Assembly: GCA_016782885.1 (NCBI GenBank)
Contig: JADHXQ010000026.1
Coordinates: 1-47,948 of the forward strand
Source of the DNA: Phycisphaerae bacterium
GTDB lineage: Bacteria; Planctomycetota; Phycisphaerae; SM23-33
DNA: 47,948 nt
Reading direction: 5' to 3'
Shown here: positions 1-7,511 of the stretch, one piece after another
How the letters are laid out: every line of letters begins with the position of its first letter
How positions within the stretch are numbered: position 1 is the stretch's first letter
The notes under the pieces: model-generated
What the model saw: the letters and a program-made list of their open reading frames with translations, nothing else
What the model was told of the DNA's origin: nothing
The model's database searches: none
Position numbers and translations under genes: made by a program

Positions 1-16
1 TCTGTGGCAGGGCGCC

Positions 17-53
17 GTGACAAGTCAGGCCGACGGGCCATCGTCCGCTAAAC
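17..53. repeat. Dispersed repeat, GTGACAAGTCAG...GCTAAAC type, copy 1
   Basis: Starts with GTGACAAGTCAG, then CCGACG, and ends with GCTAAAC. A second copy with the same start, middle and end lies at 41805-41842. The start also resembles the end of the palindromic repeat found inside the recombinase-companion gene at 37928-37960, where CGCCGTGACAAGTC is shared exactly. The sequence between CCGAC and the GCTAAAC end can form a short hairpin in copy 2 and an imperfect one here. Confidence 0.6.
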
Positions 54-537
54 ATGGTCCGCGTTAACAGTTTGCTGTATCACATGTTAACACCCTGTGA
101 CATATCACGAGGCGTCAAACGCAGTTTTGACAAAACCCCAAAGCGGATCGCGTCACCGTAAACGTTTAGTAAACAGACGGTTATGTCAGTTTGCGGGGTG
201 AGTATTTACGATTCGCGCCCTGGGCGGCAGGTTCACAGGCCCGACAGATGTGAACCGCGCTTCGCGAGAAAGGCCAGCCCGCCGCCGGCGGATCTCCGAG
301 ACGTAAGTGGTAAGTAGACAGGCAACGGGCGGCACCCAACCCCCTCGGTCATCAAACCTTCGGACAACCGCACCAGGCGCATTTGTCTCGGAGATCATAA
401 GTAGTACCACTTTTCCGACCGCTGGATCAGGCTGTGACAACTGTAAACCAATTGTGACATCCGGCGGGGACGGCGAAATGCAATATCGAACATCGGCGGG
501 CCGGCACAATGTTTTTAAGATATACCGCCTGGCGAAA

Positions 538-566
538 TTGCTTTCGTGCAACCGAGTAAGTATAAT
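538..566 (+). promoter_or_regulatory. Sigma-70-type promoter for the PIN-TRAM gene
   Basis: A -35 box TTGCTT (538-543) and a consensus -10 box TATAAT (561-566) are separated by 17 bases. Transcription would begin near 573, giving a leader of about 50 bases before the ATG at 622. The boxes are read directly from the sequence; activity is inferred. Confidence 0.6.
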
Positions 567-621
567 ACGATTATATCATCATAACGTTATCACACTCGAT
601 CCACAAACGGCGGTTGCAATT

Positions 622-1806
622 ATGGTATTGCATGTAGTACGGTTGATTTTCGTGCTGTTAGTGTTGGCTATTACTGTATCGTTCGCTTTTCAGGAAGCCA
701 TATACTCGGCGGGACCGGAGTTCATCACACTCTATATCCTCGTACCAACGATCCTCGCGCTGGCGGCTGTCTTGGTCGACATGTTCTGGCGCCGGAAGAA
801 GTTGCAGGAACTCAGCGGTCTGTTTTTCGGGGTTCTTGCGGGGATGGTCATAGCGTTTATGCTCACTCTGCTTGTGGACCTGTTGCTGGCGCTGTTCCCC
901 ACACCCCGGCAGGTCGAGCATCCGGGTCAGCGACCGGTCCATGCAAGCGTCGCGGCCATCCAGGAACACACAGCGGCCGAGAAAGCATACAACGCATATG
1001 CTGCGCACATCCGCACAGTCCAGTTGATCAAGCTCCTGATCGGGGCCGCTTCGGTGTATGTCTGCGTCAGCTTCGTCCTGCAGACGAGGGACGATTTCCG
1101 GTTCATTCTCCCGTATGTCGAATTCGCAAAGGAGTCTCGAGGCGCCAGACCGCTTGTCCTGGACACTTCGGTCATCATCGACGGACGTATCTCGGGTATC
1201 GCCGAAACCGGAATCATCGAGTCCGAGATTATAGTACCCCGGTTCGTCCTTGCCGAACTGCAGACAATCGCCGACAGCGACGACAAACTCAAGCGTAACA
1301 GAGGGCGCCGCGGACTGGACGTGCTCAAGGTCCTCCAGGACAGCAGCGCCATTCGAATTCGTATTGACGAGAGTCATATCCCCGAGGTCGAAGCGTCACA
1401 GGATGTCGACTCCAAACTCGTTGCTATGGCGGATCACATCAACGGACGAGTTGTCACCAACGACTTCAACCTCAACAAGGTCGCCCAGCTCCGGGGAGTA
1501 AACGTTATTAACGTAAACGATCTCGCTAATGCGATGAAGCCTGTCGCACTTCCGGGAGAGACAATGTGGGCCAAGATGATAAAGGCCGGTGAACAGGCCG
1601 GACAAGGCGTGGGATACCTCGACGACGGTACTATGATTGTCGTCGAGCAGGGACGCGATCATATTGGTCGAGAAATCGCCATATCGGTCACCAGCATCAT
1701 GCAGACTTCCGCGGGAAGAATGATATTCGGTACGGTAGATCCCGACAAAACCTTCGCCCCACGGCGAGAGACCCGGAACAACCTTCCGCCCAACGCAAAA
1801 AAATAG
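622..1806 (+). CDS. Membrane-anchored PIN-TRAM domain protein (YacL-like)
   Basis: A 394-residue protein with four predicted membrane segments in the first 155 residues (about 2-23, 34-55, 64-92 and 133-153). A PIN-domain nuclease follows from about residue 177 and a TRAM-like RNA-binding tail forms the last 80 residues. The acidic residues expected in a PIN active site are visible: D181 in LDTS, D187 in IIDG, a Glu in LAEL, an Asp in VDSKL and an Asp in TNDFN. This matches the YacL family, thought to act on RNA at the membrane; the substrate is unknown. The ATG at 622 was chosen because it places the first helix at the N terminus and lies about 50 bases after a good promoter. An in-frame ATG at 307 would add 105 residues with no recognisable content. 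A ribosome binding site is weak. Confidence 0.85.
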   Translation: MVLHVVRLIFVLLVLAITVSFAFQEAIYSAGPEFITLYILVPTILALAAVLVDMFWRRKKLQELSGLFFGVLAGMVIAFMLTLLVDLLLALFPTPRQVEHPGQRPVHASVAAIQEHTAAEKAYNAYAAHIRTVQLIKLLIGAASVYVCVSFVLQTRDDFRFILPYVEFAKESRGARPLVLDTSVIIDGRISGIAETGIIESEIIVPRFVLAELQTIADSDDKLKRNRGRRGLDVLKVLQDSSAIRIRIDESHIPEVEASQDVDSKLVAMADHINGRVVTNDFNLNKVAQLRGVNVINVNDLANAMKPVALPGETMWAKMIKAGEQAGQGVGYLDDGTMIVVEQGRDHIGREIAISVTSIMQTSAGRMIFGTVDPDKTFAPRRETRNNLPPNAKK

Positions 1807-1889
1807 CGTTGGCGCACAGGAACATTGCCATTAGACTCAAGCCTGCATAGTCCCGGTTTAGACACAATCCGAGTTAAGGGATACTTCTG

Positions 1890-2582
1890 ATGGGCAAGGC
1901 GTCGCTTTCAAAACATATGAGAGAAGACCTCACCGCCGTCGAGGATGATGCGGGCGATGCCGGTCCGTTCGTAACGATCTCCAGACAATTCGGTTGCCAT
2001 GGCTTCTCTGTGGGCCTGCTGCTCCTGGATCTGCTCAACGATGGCGCCGATCCCGACGAAAGCTGGAAAATCTACCACCGTGAGATTCTCACGCGTCTGG
2101 CCACCGAGACGGATCTCGCCGAAGAAATCCTCGATCGCCAACGGCGCGCCAAACCCCGCCTGATCACTGGCTTCTTCAAGTCCCTGGGCAAGGGGCGCGT
2201 CCCGAGCGGAATGCAGATCCGCAACCAGATCACGACGATCATACGCGGTCTGGCTATTGAAGGCCGGGCCATTATCATCGGACAGGGAAGTTCAGGAGCA
2301 ACGATGGACCTGCCCAACGGACTGTCTGTAAGACTCGAAGCACCCGAAGACTGGCGAGTCAAACAGGTCGCATTCCGGGACGGGCTCACCGAAACTCAGG
2401 CCCGGCTGAGAATTCGAGCAAAAGAACGCGAACGCGAATATCTCAGAAAACTCTACCGGGCAAAATTCCGAAGAACACCTGCATTCAACCTGCTCTACGA
2501 CTGCTCGGAGTTCTCAATGGGACAGATCGCCCAGCAGATCCTCTACGCCATGAAGCTCAAGGGCTGTATCCCCAAACGCTGA
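1890..2582 (+). CDS. Cytidylate kinase-like family protein
   Basis: A 230-residue protein matching the cytidylate-kinase-like family (AAK-type P-loop relatives). The N-terminal half contains VTISRQFGCHGFSVG (about residues 27-41), the counterpart of the family's ISREYGSGG loop, in place of a textbook GxxGSGKS Walker A. The C-terminal half is rich in Arg and Lys (RIRAKEREREYLRKLYRAKFRRTP), as in the lid region of this family. Function is not established for these proteins; a nucleotide or small-molecule kinase role is inferred. The start is supported by AAGGGA nine bases upstream. It lies 83 bases after the PIN-TRAM gene and may be co-transcribed. Confidence 0.75.
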   Translation: MGKASLSKHMREDLTAVEDDAGDAGPFVTISRQFGCHGFSVGLLLLDLLNDGADPDESWKIYHREILTRLATETDLAEEILDRQRRAKPRLITGFFKSLGKGRVPSGMQIRNQITTIIRGLAIEGRAIIIGQGSSGATMDLPNGLSVRLEAPEDWRVKQVAFRDGLTETQARLRIRAKEREREYLRKLYRAKFRRTPAFNLLYDCSEFSMGQIAQQILYAMKLKGCIPKR

Positions 2583-2593
2583 AAACCGCGCGA

Positions 2594-2607
2594 AACCGCA
2601 AGCGGTT
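2594..2607. repeat. Short palindrome after the kinase-like gene
   Basis: AACCGC and GCGGTT flank AA, leaving a five-pair stem with loop CAAG. It lies just after the stop of the kinase-like gene and before the convergent gene ending at 2726. The centre CCGCAAGCGG is the same as in the RAYT-linked repeat at 5195-5210. It has no T-run, so it is not a typical terminator. Confidence 0.35.
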
Positions 2608-2725
2608 ACGTGGTGCGCAAGCAGGCATCTCCCGCATAAGGATTAACGCCACGAGTGCGACAACCATCCGTAGTCGTCGCACCCGCAACCCACTTGATCC
2701 GCATTCCCCGGGCTCACGCACGGCT

Positions 2726-3214
2726 TCAGTGGACGATAATGTATCGCACGACCGTCCCCGAACCGCATCCGCCCGATGAGTATTGAGTGTATGTCCGATA
2801 CGTCGTGGTCGGAGCGATGTAGTAACTCGACGATCCTGATCCACAGCGGCAGGTCGACGCTCCACACGATCCGCAAACCGACGTGCTGCGATAGCTGTCG
2901 TAAGGCAGCGTCGTGGTGGAATAGCTACCGTAACCAGATGTCCCGTAGTATATTGTGGAATACGATCGACTTACGACCGGGTTTCGATAGTATCCGACGG
3001 AACGATATCCACGGTAGGGAGATCGATAGTGGGATCTGCGGTAGCTGGATCCGTGGTAGGAGCGATACGACGAATGTCCACGATGCGAACCGCTTCGCCC
3101 CCCCACTGAAAGGCGAAAACTCACGCCCCCCGACGCAGGATCCGCGAAAATCAGCAGCCCCGCAAGCACAACCGCCAGTGAGACGCCAAGACGTGCTGTA
3201 TGTTGCCTCTTCAT
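2726..3214 (-). CDS. Small secreted Ser/Tyr/Gly-rich protein
   Basis: A 162-residue protein with a clear signal peptide (basic start MKRQH, hydrophobic core to about residue 25, cleavage near PASG). The mature part is low in complexity: Ser, Tyr, Arg and Gly with SYRS/HYRS/YRS-type steps. A Cys cluster, CGSCGASTCRC, lies around residues 113-123, with another Cys near the C terminus. No family is recognised. Tyr/Ser-rich secreted proteins can be surface or matrix components, but that is only a guess. It is convergent with the kinase-like gene. The ATG has AAAGG about 12 bases upstream, which is rather far. Confidence 0.65.
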   Translation of the reverse strand: MKRQHTARLGVSLAVVLAGLLIFADPASGGVSFRLSVGGRSGSHRGHSSYRSYHGSSYRRSHYRSPYRGYRSVGYYRNPVVSRSYSTIYYGTSGYGSYSTTTLPYDSYRSTSVCGSCGASTCRCGSGSSSYYIAPTTTYRTYTQYSSGGCGSGTVVRYIIVH

Positions 3215-3525
3215 GGCACACCAACCTTTCTGTCTTTTGGAAAACTTTCTGCTCGGGCTCCATTGGCCCGTTCAGTATAAACGTGGACGCACCATTATAA
3301 AGGTTACACCTGGTCCTTCGCATTTAATCAAAATTTCTTCCGTCGGGATTTCGAGCAAGGGGCACCGTTACCGTCCACTGCCGCCAACGGTTCACTGAGC
3401 TCAGGCTTGTCTACTGCTCGCTTGTCTACTGCTCACCTGTTCACCCCTCACCTATCTCGCGCAGCGCGGCGTCCCGCGAATCCCCCGAATCAGTGTCATG
3501 CGATTGTTGGGCCTGTGATCCTCAC
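3215..3525. other. Intergenic region with 15-base tandem repeats
   Basis: No gene seen. The main feature is a run of 15-base tandem units at 3406-3465. The upstream part (3215-3300) should hold the promoter of the secreted protein on the minus strand, but no clear boxes were found. Confidence 0.5.
3406..3465. repeat. Four imperfect 15-base tandem repeats
   Basis: Units start at 3406, 3421, 3436 and 3451. The first two, CTTGTCTACTGCTCG and CTTGTCTACTGCTCA, differ at one base. The third is CCTGTTCACCCCTCA and the fourth is further decayed. The series is in an intergenic stretch and codes for nothing recognisable. Confidence 0.6.
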
Positions 3526-3711
3526 CTATTTCTTCTTGCCCATGCCCTCGAATACTCCGGTCATGATGAAGAATATGACCACCGGGAGCACCTTGAGTTC
3601 CGTTGGTCCAAAACCCGTGGGGGAGTCCGGTGTCTTCGCGAAAAACTGCAGGACAACCGCCGCAAGCGATGCAACGGCAACAGCGCCAAGAACTGCAAGG
3701 AAATGTCGCAT
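3526..3711 (-). CDS. Small two-helix membrane protein
   Basis: A 61-residue protein with two hydrophobic segments (about residues 3-24 and 40-56) and a basic GMGKKK tail. A strong ribosome binding site AAGGAG lies 10 bases before the ATG, which supports a real gene despite its size. It lies 45 bases downstream of the zinc-ribbon membrane protein on the same strand and is probably co-transcribed with it. No family is recognised; a small subunit or partner of the larger membrane protein is possible. Confidence 0.7.
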   Translation of the reverse strand: MRHFLAVLGAVAVASLAAVVLQFFAKTPDSPTGFGPTELKVLPVVIFFIMTGVFEGMGKKK

Positions 3712-3756
3712 AAATGAATTCTCCTTTCCTGGTTACGGTTGAGTGGCCTTGTGATG

Positions 3757-4821
3757 TTACCTCTCCGGCGCAGTGTTGTCGCGAATCTTGAACAACGCCC
3801 TGACCGCGTCGACGAACAGGTGGTAGAACAGGCATACCACGTAGAGCAGAAGGTACCCCAGCGTCAGTCCGATCATCATAGTGCAGGTCGCCGCGGCGAA
3901 CCCGACCAGCGGGAGTCCCGACTTGAGCTCGATCGACGCCATGATGACCCGAACAAGGTTTACCGCCGCGATAACGATCATACCGCCGATGACGAGGGGA
4001 GCGGAACGTATACCGAGTTTCGCGATAAACGAAACGAGCCCCAGGGCTTCAGTCCCCGCCGACCCCTGCGGTTGGACCGAGATATTGAGGGCCTCGGGGT
4101 TTAGCGCCAGAGACCCCGTCAGCACCAGCACCGCACTGTATAGCAGCCCGTTGGCCAGTATCGCCACCACCGACTTGGCGTCGGTTGCACCGGTCGAATC
4201 GACGATCGCCCTGACCAGAATCGCCACCGAACCAAGCAGCAGCAGAACGGCTATGCAGTCCAGCAGGTTCCGCGAAGAGATCGAGCTTGGCGATGTCCTG
4301 ACAATCTTCAAACTGGCCGAACGAATCTTCGCCAGGACATACTGGGCTACCAGCATCAGGAACGCCATTATCACCAGCGTCGTAACGCCGGGCGACGCCG
4401 GCGGCCTGGCCCATCTTGTCCTGACAGGCGTATCGCTGCCAGCCAGTATTATCGCCGCCACCACCGCCAAAACCGCCACCGCCAGGAATCCGTAAACTCC
4501 CACCAGGTATCCGATCTTCTCGACCGCCTCAAAGAGCCTCTGACTCAGCGACGGTCTGACGGCGTTGACCAGCATGTCAATCTGCGCCGCGGGAATGGGC
4601 AGCGGCGCATCCGGTGTCTCGCGCGGCCGCGAATTCCGTGTCGCACGCGCCCCGGAAGCCGGCGCCGCGACCGCCCGCGCGGGCTCCGGAGGCGGCGGGG
4701 AGACTGCCGCAGCGGGGATATCGTTGACCGCCTTGCAATGCGGGCATCGACCCTTCTTGCCCGCATATTCGTCGTCGACACGAATTTCCGTTCCGCAGTT
4801 GCTGCACTTGAACTTGATCAT
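3757..4821 (-). CDS. Zinc-ribbon (MJ0042-like) multi-pass membrane protein
   Basis: A 354-residue protein. Residues 1-37 form a zinc ribbon with C6-x2-C9 and C26-x2-C29, as in MJ0042-type N-terminal ribbons common in planctomycetes. A Pro/Ala-rich linker runs to about residue 75. About six hydrophobic segments then follow, at roughly 105-125, 143-163, 190-207, 220-240, 273-295 and 305-335. Function is unknown. The ribosome binding site AAGGAG stands 7 bases before the ATG. It is probably the first gene of a two-gene unit with the small membrane protein at 3526-3711. Confidence 0.8.
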   Translation of the reverse strand: MIKFKCSNCGTEIRVDDEYAGKKGRCPHCKAVNDIPAAAVSPPPPEPARAVAAPASGARATRNSRPRETPDAPLPIPAAQIDMLVNAVRPSLSQRLFEAVEKIGYLVGVYGFLAVAVLAVVAAIILAGSDTPVRTRWARPPASPGVTTLVIMAFLMLVAQYVLAKIRSASLKIVRTSPSSISSRNLLDCIAVLLLLGSVAILVRAIVDSTGATDAKSVVAILANGLLYSAVLVLTGSLALNPEALNISVQPQGSAGTEALGLVSFIAKLGIRSAPLVIGGMIVIAAVNLVRVIMASIELKSGLPLVGFAAATCTMMIGLTLGYLLLYVVCLFYHLFVDAVRALFKIRDNTAPER

Positions 4822-4920
4822 CAGCGACTCCTTACTGGTTAGCGGGCAGTAAATCTGGTCCGTTGGGGATTCTATCGACCGAGTCGGATGCAGGCAACGG
4901 TTATTGCATCATCAATTTCG

Positions 4921-4935
4921 CCGCTTGCGGCTTGG
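4921..4935. repeat. REP-like repeat, 3' side of the RAYT gene
   Basis: CCGCTTGCGGCTTGG, differing at one base from the 5701-5717 copy over this length. It lies just downstream of the RAYT-type transposase gene (minus strand), in the same orientation on the plus strand as the copy on the other side. Confidence 0.6.
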
Positions 4936-4957
4936 CAATCCGTCGGGCTTGGCGGTC

Positions 4958-5614
4958 TCATCGCCCGCATTTCCGCAGCCGCCTCGCGTATGGCGAGTTG
5001 GGGTCGTGTCCCGCATGCAGAGGCCAACCGTCATATTCGGAGACAAACGCCCAGGCCTGCGGGGATATTCGGCATTTGAGCGGGTTTTCCCGGATGTAGC
5101 GAATTGTCCTGCGAATACCGTCGGGATGATCCAGGAAAACCTTCCAACCGGACCGGGCCCAGACCGGATGACCGGGTGGCCGGAGACCAGAAGCGCTAAG
5201 CCGCAAGCGGACTGACTCCTGAACATTCTCGATCATCTGTTCCGCTTTGTCCCTGTGTTTGCGGATCAACAGGTGAACGTGGTCAGGCATAATCGCACAT
5301 GCGTAGCAGGTGTACCGATATCGGGTCATCGCCTCGCCCGATCCGTCCGCGATCTCGCGGATTTCCGACGTGTTGAATTCCACCGGCGGAAAGCTAAGCA
5401 CATCTTTAGCACGCGCGTAAAACTCACGAATCGCGCTCGACGGCGGTTGAACTCGTCGACGCCCCTGGTGAAGCTCGCCAAGTTCGGCGATAACATTGAT
5501 GCCGACTGTCCGCGAGCAGCTTCCCCGCGGATCGGTGGGCAACCACCACCCGTAAGCGGTCAGTATCAGATGGTGCGCAATAACAATAGGCCGACCCACA
5601 TCAATCTCCCACAT
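4958..5614 (-). CDS. REP-associated (Y1-type, IS200-like) tyrosine transposase
   Basis: A 218-residue single-strand DNA transposase-like protein of the Y1/HUH fold. It shows the N-terminal ITAYGWWLPTDPRG block, the metal-binding HUH motif as H112-V-H114 in MPDHVHLLI, and a candidate catalytic Tyr173 in YIRENP near the C terminus. RAYT proteins act on palindromic REP sequences. REP-like repeats lie on both sides of this gene and one lies inside its codons (5195-5210), which fits the family. No typical IS200 ends are recognised, so it is called as a domesticated or solo RAYT. The start is uncertain: ATG at 5614, or a GTG at 5599 that has GGGAG six bases upstream. Confidence 0.8.
   Translation of the reverse strand: MWEIDVGRPIVIAHHLILTAYGWWLPTDPRGSCSRTVGINVIAELGELHQGRRRVQPPSSAIREFYARAKDVLSFPPVEFNTSEIREIADGSGEAMTRYRYTCYACAIMPDHVHLLIRKHRDKAEQMIENVQESVRLRLSASGLRPPGHPVWARSGWKVFLDHPDGIRRTIRYIRENPLKCRISPQAWAFVSEYDGWPLHAGHDPNSPYARRLRKCGR
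5195..5210. repeat. REP-like repeat inside the RAYT gene
   Basis: GCTAAGCCGCAAGCGG on the plus strand. Its reverse complement, extended by one base, is identical over 17 bases to the copy at 5701-5717. It is read as codons for LRLSA in the transposase. Confidence 0.65.
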
Positions 5615-5700
5615 CAAAACAAACAATTACGATAGTGTAAAACAAGCATCAATTCAAGACACAACACTCCGCCGTCCCAGCAGTCGTTCGCGCAGCGTCG

Positions 5701-5717
5701 CCGCTTGCGGCTTAGCG
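5701..5717. repeat. REP-like repeat, 5' side of the RAYT gene
   Basis: CCGCTTGCGGCTTAGCG, 17 bases identical to the inverted copy inside the RAYT gene. The core CCGC-TT-GCGG is itself a palindrome. It lies 87 bases before the RAYT start. Confidence 0.65.
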
Positions 5718-6007
5718 CCGTTCCGCCACAATCCGCCACTGAAAACCGATCACTGACCACTGTCGGAGATCCGCCTGGCGGGATAACTTCCTCTCCGTAT
5801 CGTCTTGGGGGTTTCGATAATCGTATCGCCGTTCCAGACAATCGCAAGGACTTCAACGGATCGATTTTCACTCGGCGATTGACACTGCCCGAATCGTGGG
5901 GTATCGCACCAAAGAGGTCACGCTTGCCACGACGCTTTTGGACGCCGAGAAGAGGGGACCCGTTTTTACTCGCCGTTGGCATCGTGGCCGCCGAAGTAAA
6001 GGTAGTC

Positions 6008-6037
6008 GGGGTCATGCTTTAAATAAAGCCTGACCCC
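6008..6037. repeat. Long palindrome, GGGGTCA...TGACCCC
   Basis: Left arm GGGGTCATGCTTT, loop AAAT, right arm AAAGCCTGACCCC: a 13-base stem with one mismatch. Palindromes ending in TGACCCC are common next to Y1/RAYT transposases in other bacteria (recalled, not checked). This one lies about 390 bases upstream of the RAYT gene. Confidence 0.6.
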
Positions 6038-6105
6038 TACCCGAGAGAACTATTTTAAAAAGGAAGACGGGATCCCTTTTTCCTTCAGCCGTCGGCGGCG
6101 ACCGC

Positions 6106-6732
6106 TCAATACCACTTCATCCCATCGGGCCCGTCGGGCGGATGGGGAAGCAGATGATCCCGCGGGTATGGCGGGGCCTCGCGGGTCGGGATCGAGTCGG
6201 GGTAATACTCGCGTTCCTCGGCACGCTGCTGGTCCGTGGCGTAATACTTGAGCCATAGGATCGTGTCCTCTTCGGATCCGCTGCCGACCAGATCCAGGAA
6301 GAACCCGCCCATGAACTCCCCGCCTTCTTCGGGCGATCGCATCTTCTTCCGTGGCTCGTTGAGCCCCTCACGCCAGAAATACTCGTACAACTCCCGATCG
6401 CTCAGATGCTCGGTGTGGAAGACGAACGTCCCTCCCTCCGCCAGGTGCTGGCACAGCTTCAACAGTAGCTCAGGCAGCAGTTCGTCTTTGACCTCGTCGG
6501 GCGGGAGCAGGTACACGCCGTCAGCCTCGAGTTCCTCCCGGTCGGTGGTCCACTCGGCCTTCTCGAAGGCCACCACGTTCTCCCAGAACTGCTCGATCAC
6601 CTCGGGCGGCGCGTCGGGATTCTCGAAGGCTTCGATCTTGTCGCCGGTCAGTTCCTGCGCCTTTGCTCTCAACTCGTTCACACGAATGTCGTGATCGACT
6701 TTATCCAGTTCGTCCGGGTCTTCGATGGTCAT
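6106..6732 (-). CDS. Acidic hypothetical protein
   Basis: A 208-residue, strongly acidic cytoplasmic protein (Asp/Glu-rich, low in Lys) with no signal peptide or membrane segment. A helical N-terminal part (ELRAKAQELTG...VIEQFWENVVAFE) is followed by a mixed domain containing TFVFHTEHLSDRELYEYFW and EEDTILWLKYYATD. The C terminus is Pro-rich. No family is recognised. The ATG at 6732 was chosen because GGAAAGGGA stands just upstream; an open frame 30 codons longer has no such site. A weak hairpin at about 6057-6081 (AAAAAGG/CCTTTTT) may end the transcript. Confidence 0.75.
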   Translation of the reverse strand: MTIEDPDELDKVDHDIRVNELRAKAQELTGDKIEAFENPDAPPEVIEQFWENVVAFEKAEWTTDREELEADGVYLLPPDEVKDELLPELLLKLCQHLAEGGTFVFHTEHLSDRELYEYFWREGLNEPRKKMRSPEEGGEFMGGFFLDLVGSGSEEDTILWLKYYATDQQRAEEREYYPDSIPTREAPPYPRDHLLPHPPDGPDGMKWY

Positions 6733-6851
6733 GGGAATCCCTTTCCTGTTCAGGCCGGTCTCTCGCACAGTATACGGGTTCCCTGTGGCGATCGGAAGGA
6801 TATCGCCGCCGTCTGGCGCCATTTCGACGGAACTTCAACGCGCTGCCCTGG

Positions 6852-6930
6852 ATCGCGGTAGGGACCGCCGTTTCCGGCGGCCCCCCGCACAGATCCGTAC
6901 GTGAGGAATTACCTCATACGGCTCGGCCCT
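6852..6930 (-). mobile_element. Group II intron 3' remnant (domains V and VI)
   Basis: Read on the minus strand, 6924-6892 folds like intron domain V. GAGCCGTA pairs with TACGGATC, then TGAGG pairs with CCTCA, with a two-base CG bulge and an AGC triad near the base. The usual G-U pair next to the triad is G-A here, so it may be decayed. It is followed by a domain VI-like hairpin (GGGGGGCCGCCG, loop GAAA, CGGCGGTCCC) and TACCGCGAT, a plausible 3' splice end near 6853. No reverse transcriptase frame or 5' part of the intron is visible upstream (6930-7370), so only the 3' end survives. Confidence 0.65.
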
Positions 6931-7003
6931 TGGGTACAACGGTCAAGATACATCATCTCTACCAGCCGTAGCCGCATGCACGATACCTTGCATATAACGG
7001 CGT

Positions 7004-7038
7004 GGCAATTGGCAACTGGCAACTGGCAATTGGCAATT
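7004..7038. repeat. Five tandem 7-base units GGCAAYT
   Basis: Five consecutive GGCAATT/GGCAACT units. A related sequence, AACGGCATGGCAACTGGCAA, occurs about 100 bases further on, and AACGGCATGGCAGTTG occurs again at 17937-17952, upstream of parA. Confidence 0.65.
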
Positions 7039-7156
7039 GGCGACGGCTTAACGGCGTCGCTCCGCGACATGTGAAAGCGGTGCCGAGCCCCCGCACTCCA
7101 AATTACTTCAACGGCATGGCAACTGGCAACGGCAGGGGCAAAACAGTTGTCGTCGG

Positions 7157-7330
7157 CCCTTCGACTTCGCTCCCTTCGACTGCGCTCAGGATCATTCGAC
7201 AGGACAAGCCGTGGCCGGTAACATTTCCGTGTTTTCCGTGACTTCCGTGGTAGAAAAGAATCCGTGGCAAAAAATGCCGTCGCCGTAACCAAAACTTTGT
7301 GATCTCTGCGTTCTCTGTGGTAAGAAACTG
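7157..7330. repeat. Patchwork of three intergenic repeat-like blocks
   Basis: 7157-7200 contains two CCCTTCGACT-CGCTC units and a third CATTCGAC. 7224-7268 contains TTTCCGTGTTTTCCGTGACT followed by two further TTCCGTGG/ATCCGTGG units. 7295-7330 reads CTTTGTGATCTCTGCGTTCT and on to CTGTGGTAAG. Sequences of these three kinds are widespread between genes of many environmental bacteria (recalled). None is coding here. Confidence 0.5.
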
Positions 7331-7511
7331 TCGAAGGGTGTCGAAATCCAAACCGCCGCCCCGTCAGTAAAATTTGAAGATTCCATGTAACCTTTGCTTT
7401 ATTGCGGATACTAACCCAATGATGGGATGGATTACGATGCAGTCACTGGCTTTACAGTATCGCCCGAGCGGAATGATCGGTAGAACGCCGATAAGGTTTG
7501 GCACGTTTACA

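Larger units (their letters stand above)
1..621. other. Intergenic region upstream of the PIN-TRAM gene
   Basis: No convincing gene is seen here. An open frame runs upstream of the PIN-TRAM gene from about 307, but its translation has no domain-like features and the membrane helix of the protein begins only at the ATG at 622. The stretch holds a copy of a dispersed repeat at 17-53, two GTTAAC palindromes near 64 and 87, and a good promoter at 538-566. The rest is unexplained. Confidence 0.6.
5627..6105. other. Intergenic region upstream of the RAYT gene
   Basis: No convincing gene seen. It contains a REP-like copy at 5701-5717 and a long palindrome at 6008-6037. On the minus strand, short stretches translate into protein-like pieces in different frames (for example DYLYFGGHDANGE followed by a stop around 5958-6000), which could be the remains of an old gene. 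That is not firm enough to call a pseudogene. Confidence 0.45.
6733..7511. other. Gene-free region: intron remnant plus repeat patchwork
   Basis: No gene seen in about 780 bases. The left part carries the 3' end of a group II intron (6852-6930, minus strand). The middle and right parts hold short tandem repeats (7004-7038) and three different repeat-like blocks (7157-7200, 7224-7268 and 7295-7330). Near 7386-7412, TGTAAC and GGATACT spaced like an ECF-type promoter could serve the sigma gene, but this is weak. Confidence 0.6.

Noticed and set aside
307-621. N-terminal extension of the PIN-TRAM gene
   Set aside because: The extension has no protein-like features; the promoter at 538-566 lies inside it and the ATG at 622 fits the family.
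5614-6015. Real gene on the minus strand upstream of the RAYT gene
   Set aside because: Protein-like pieces occur in different frames and the repeat at 5701 interrupts them; at most an old remnant.
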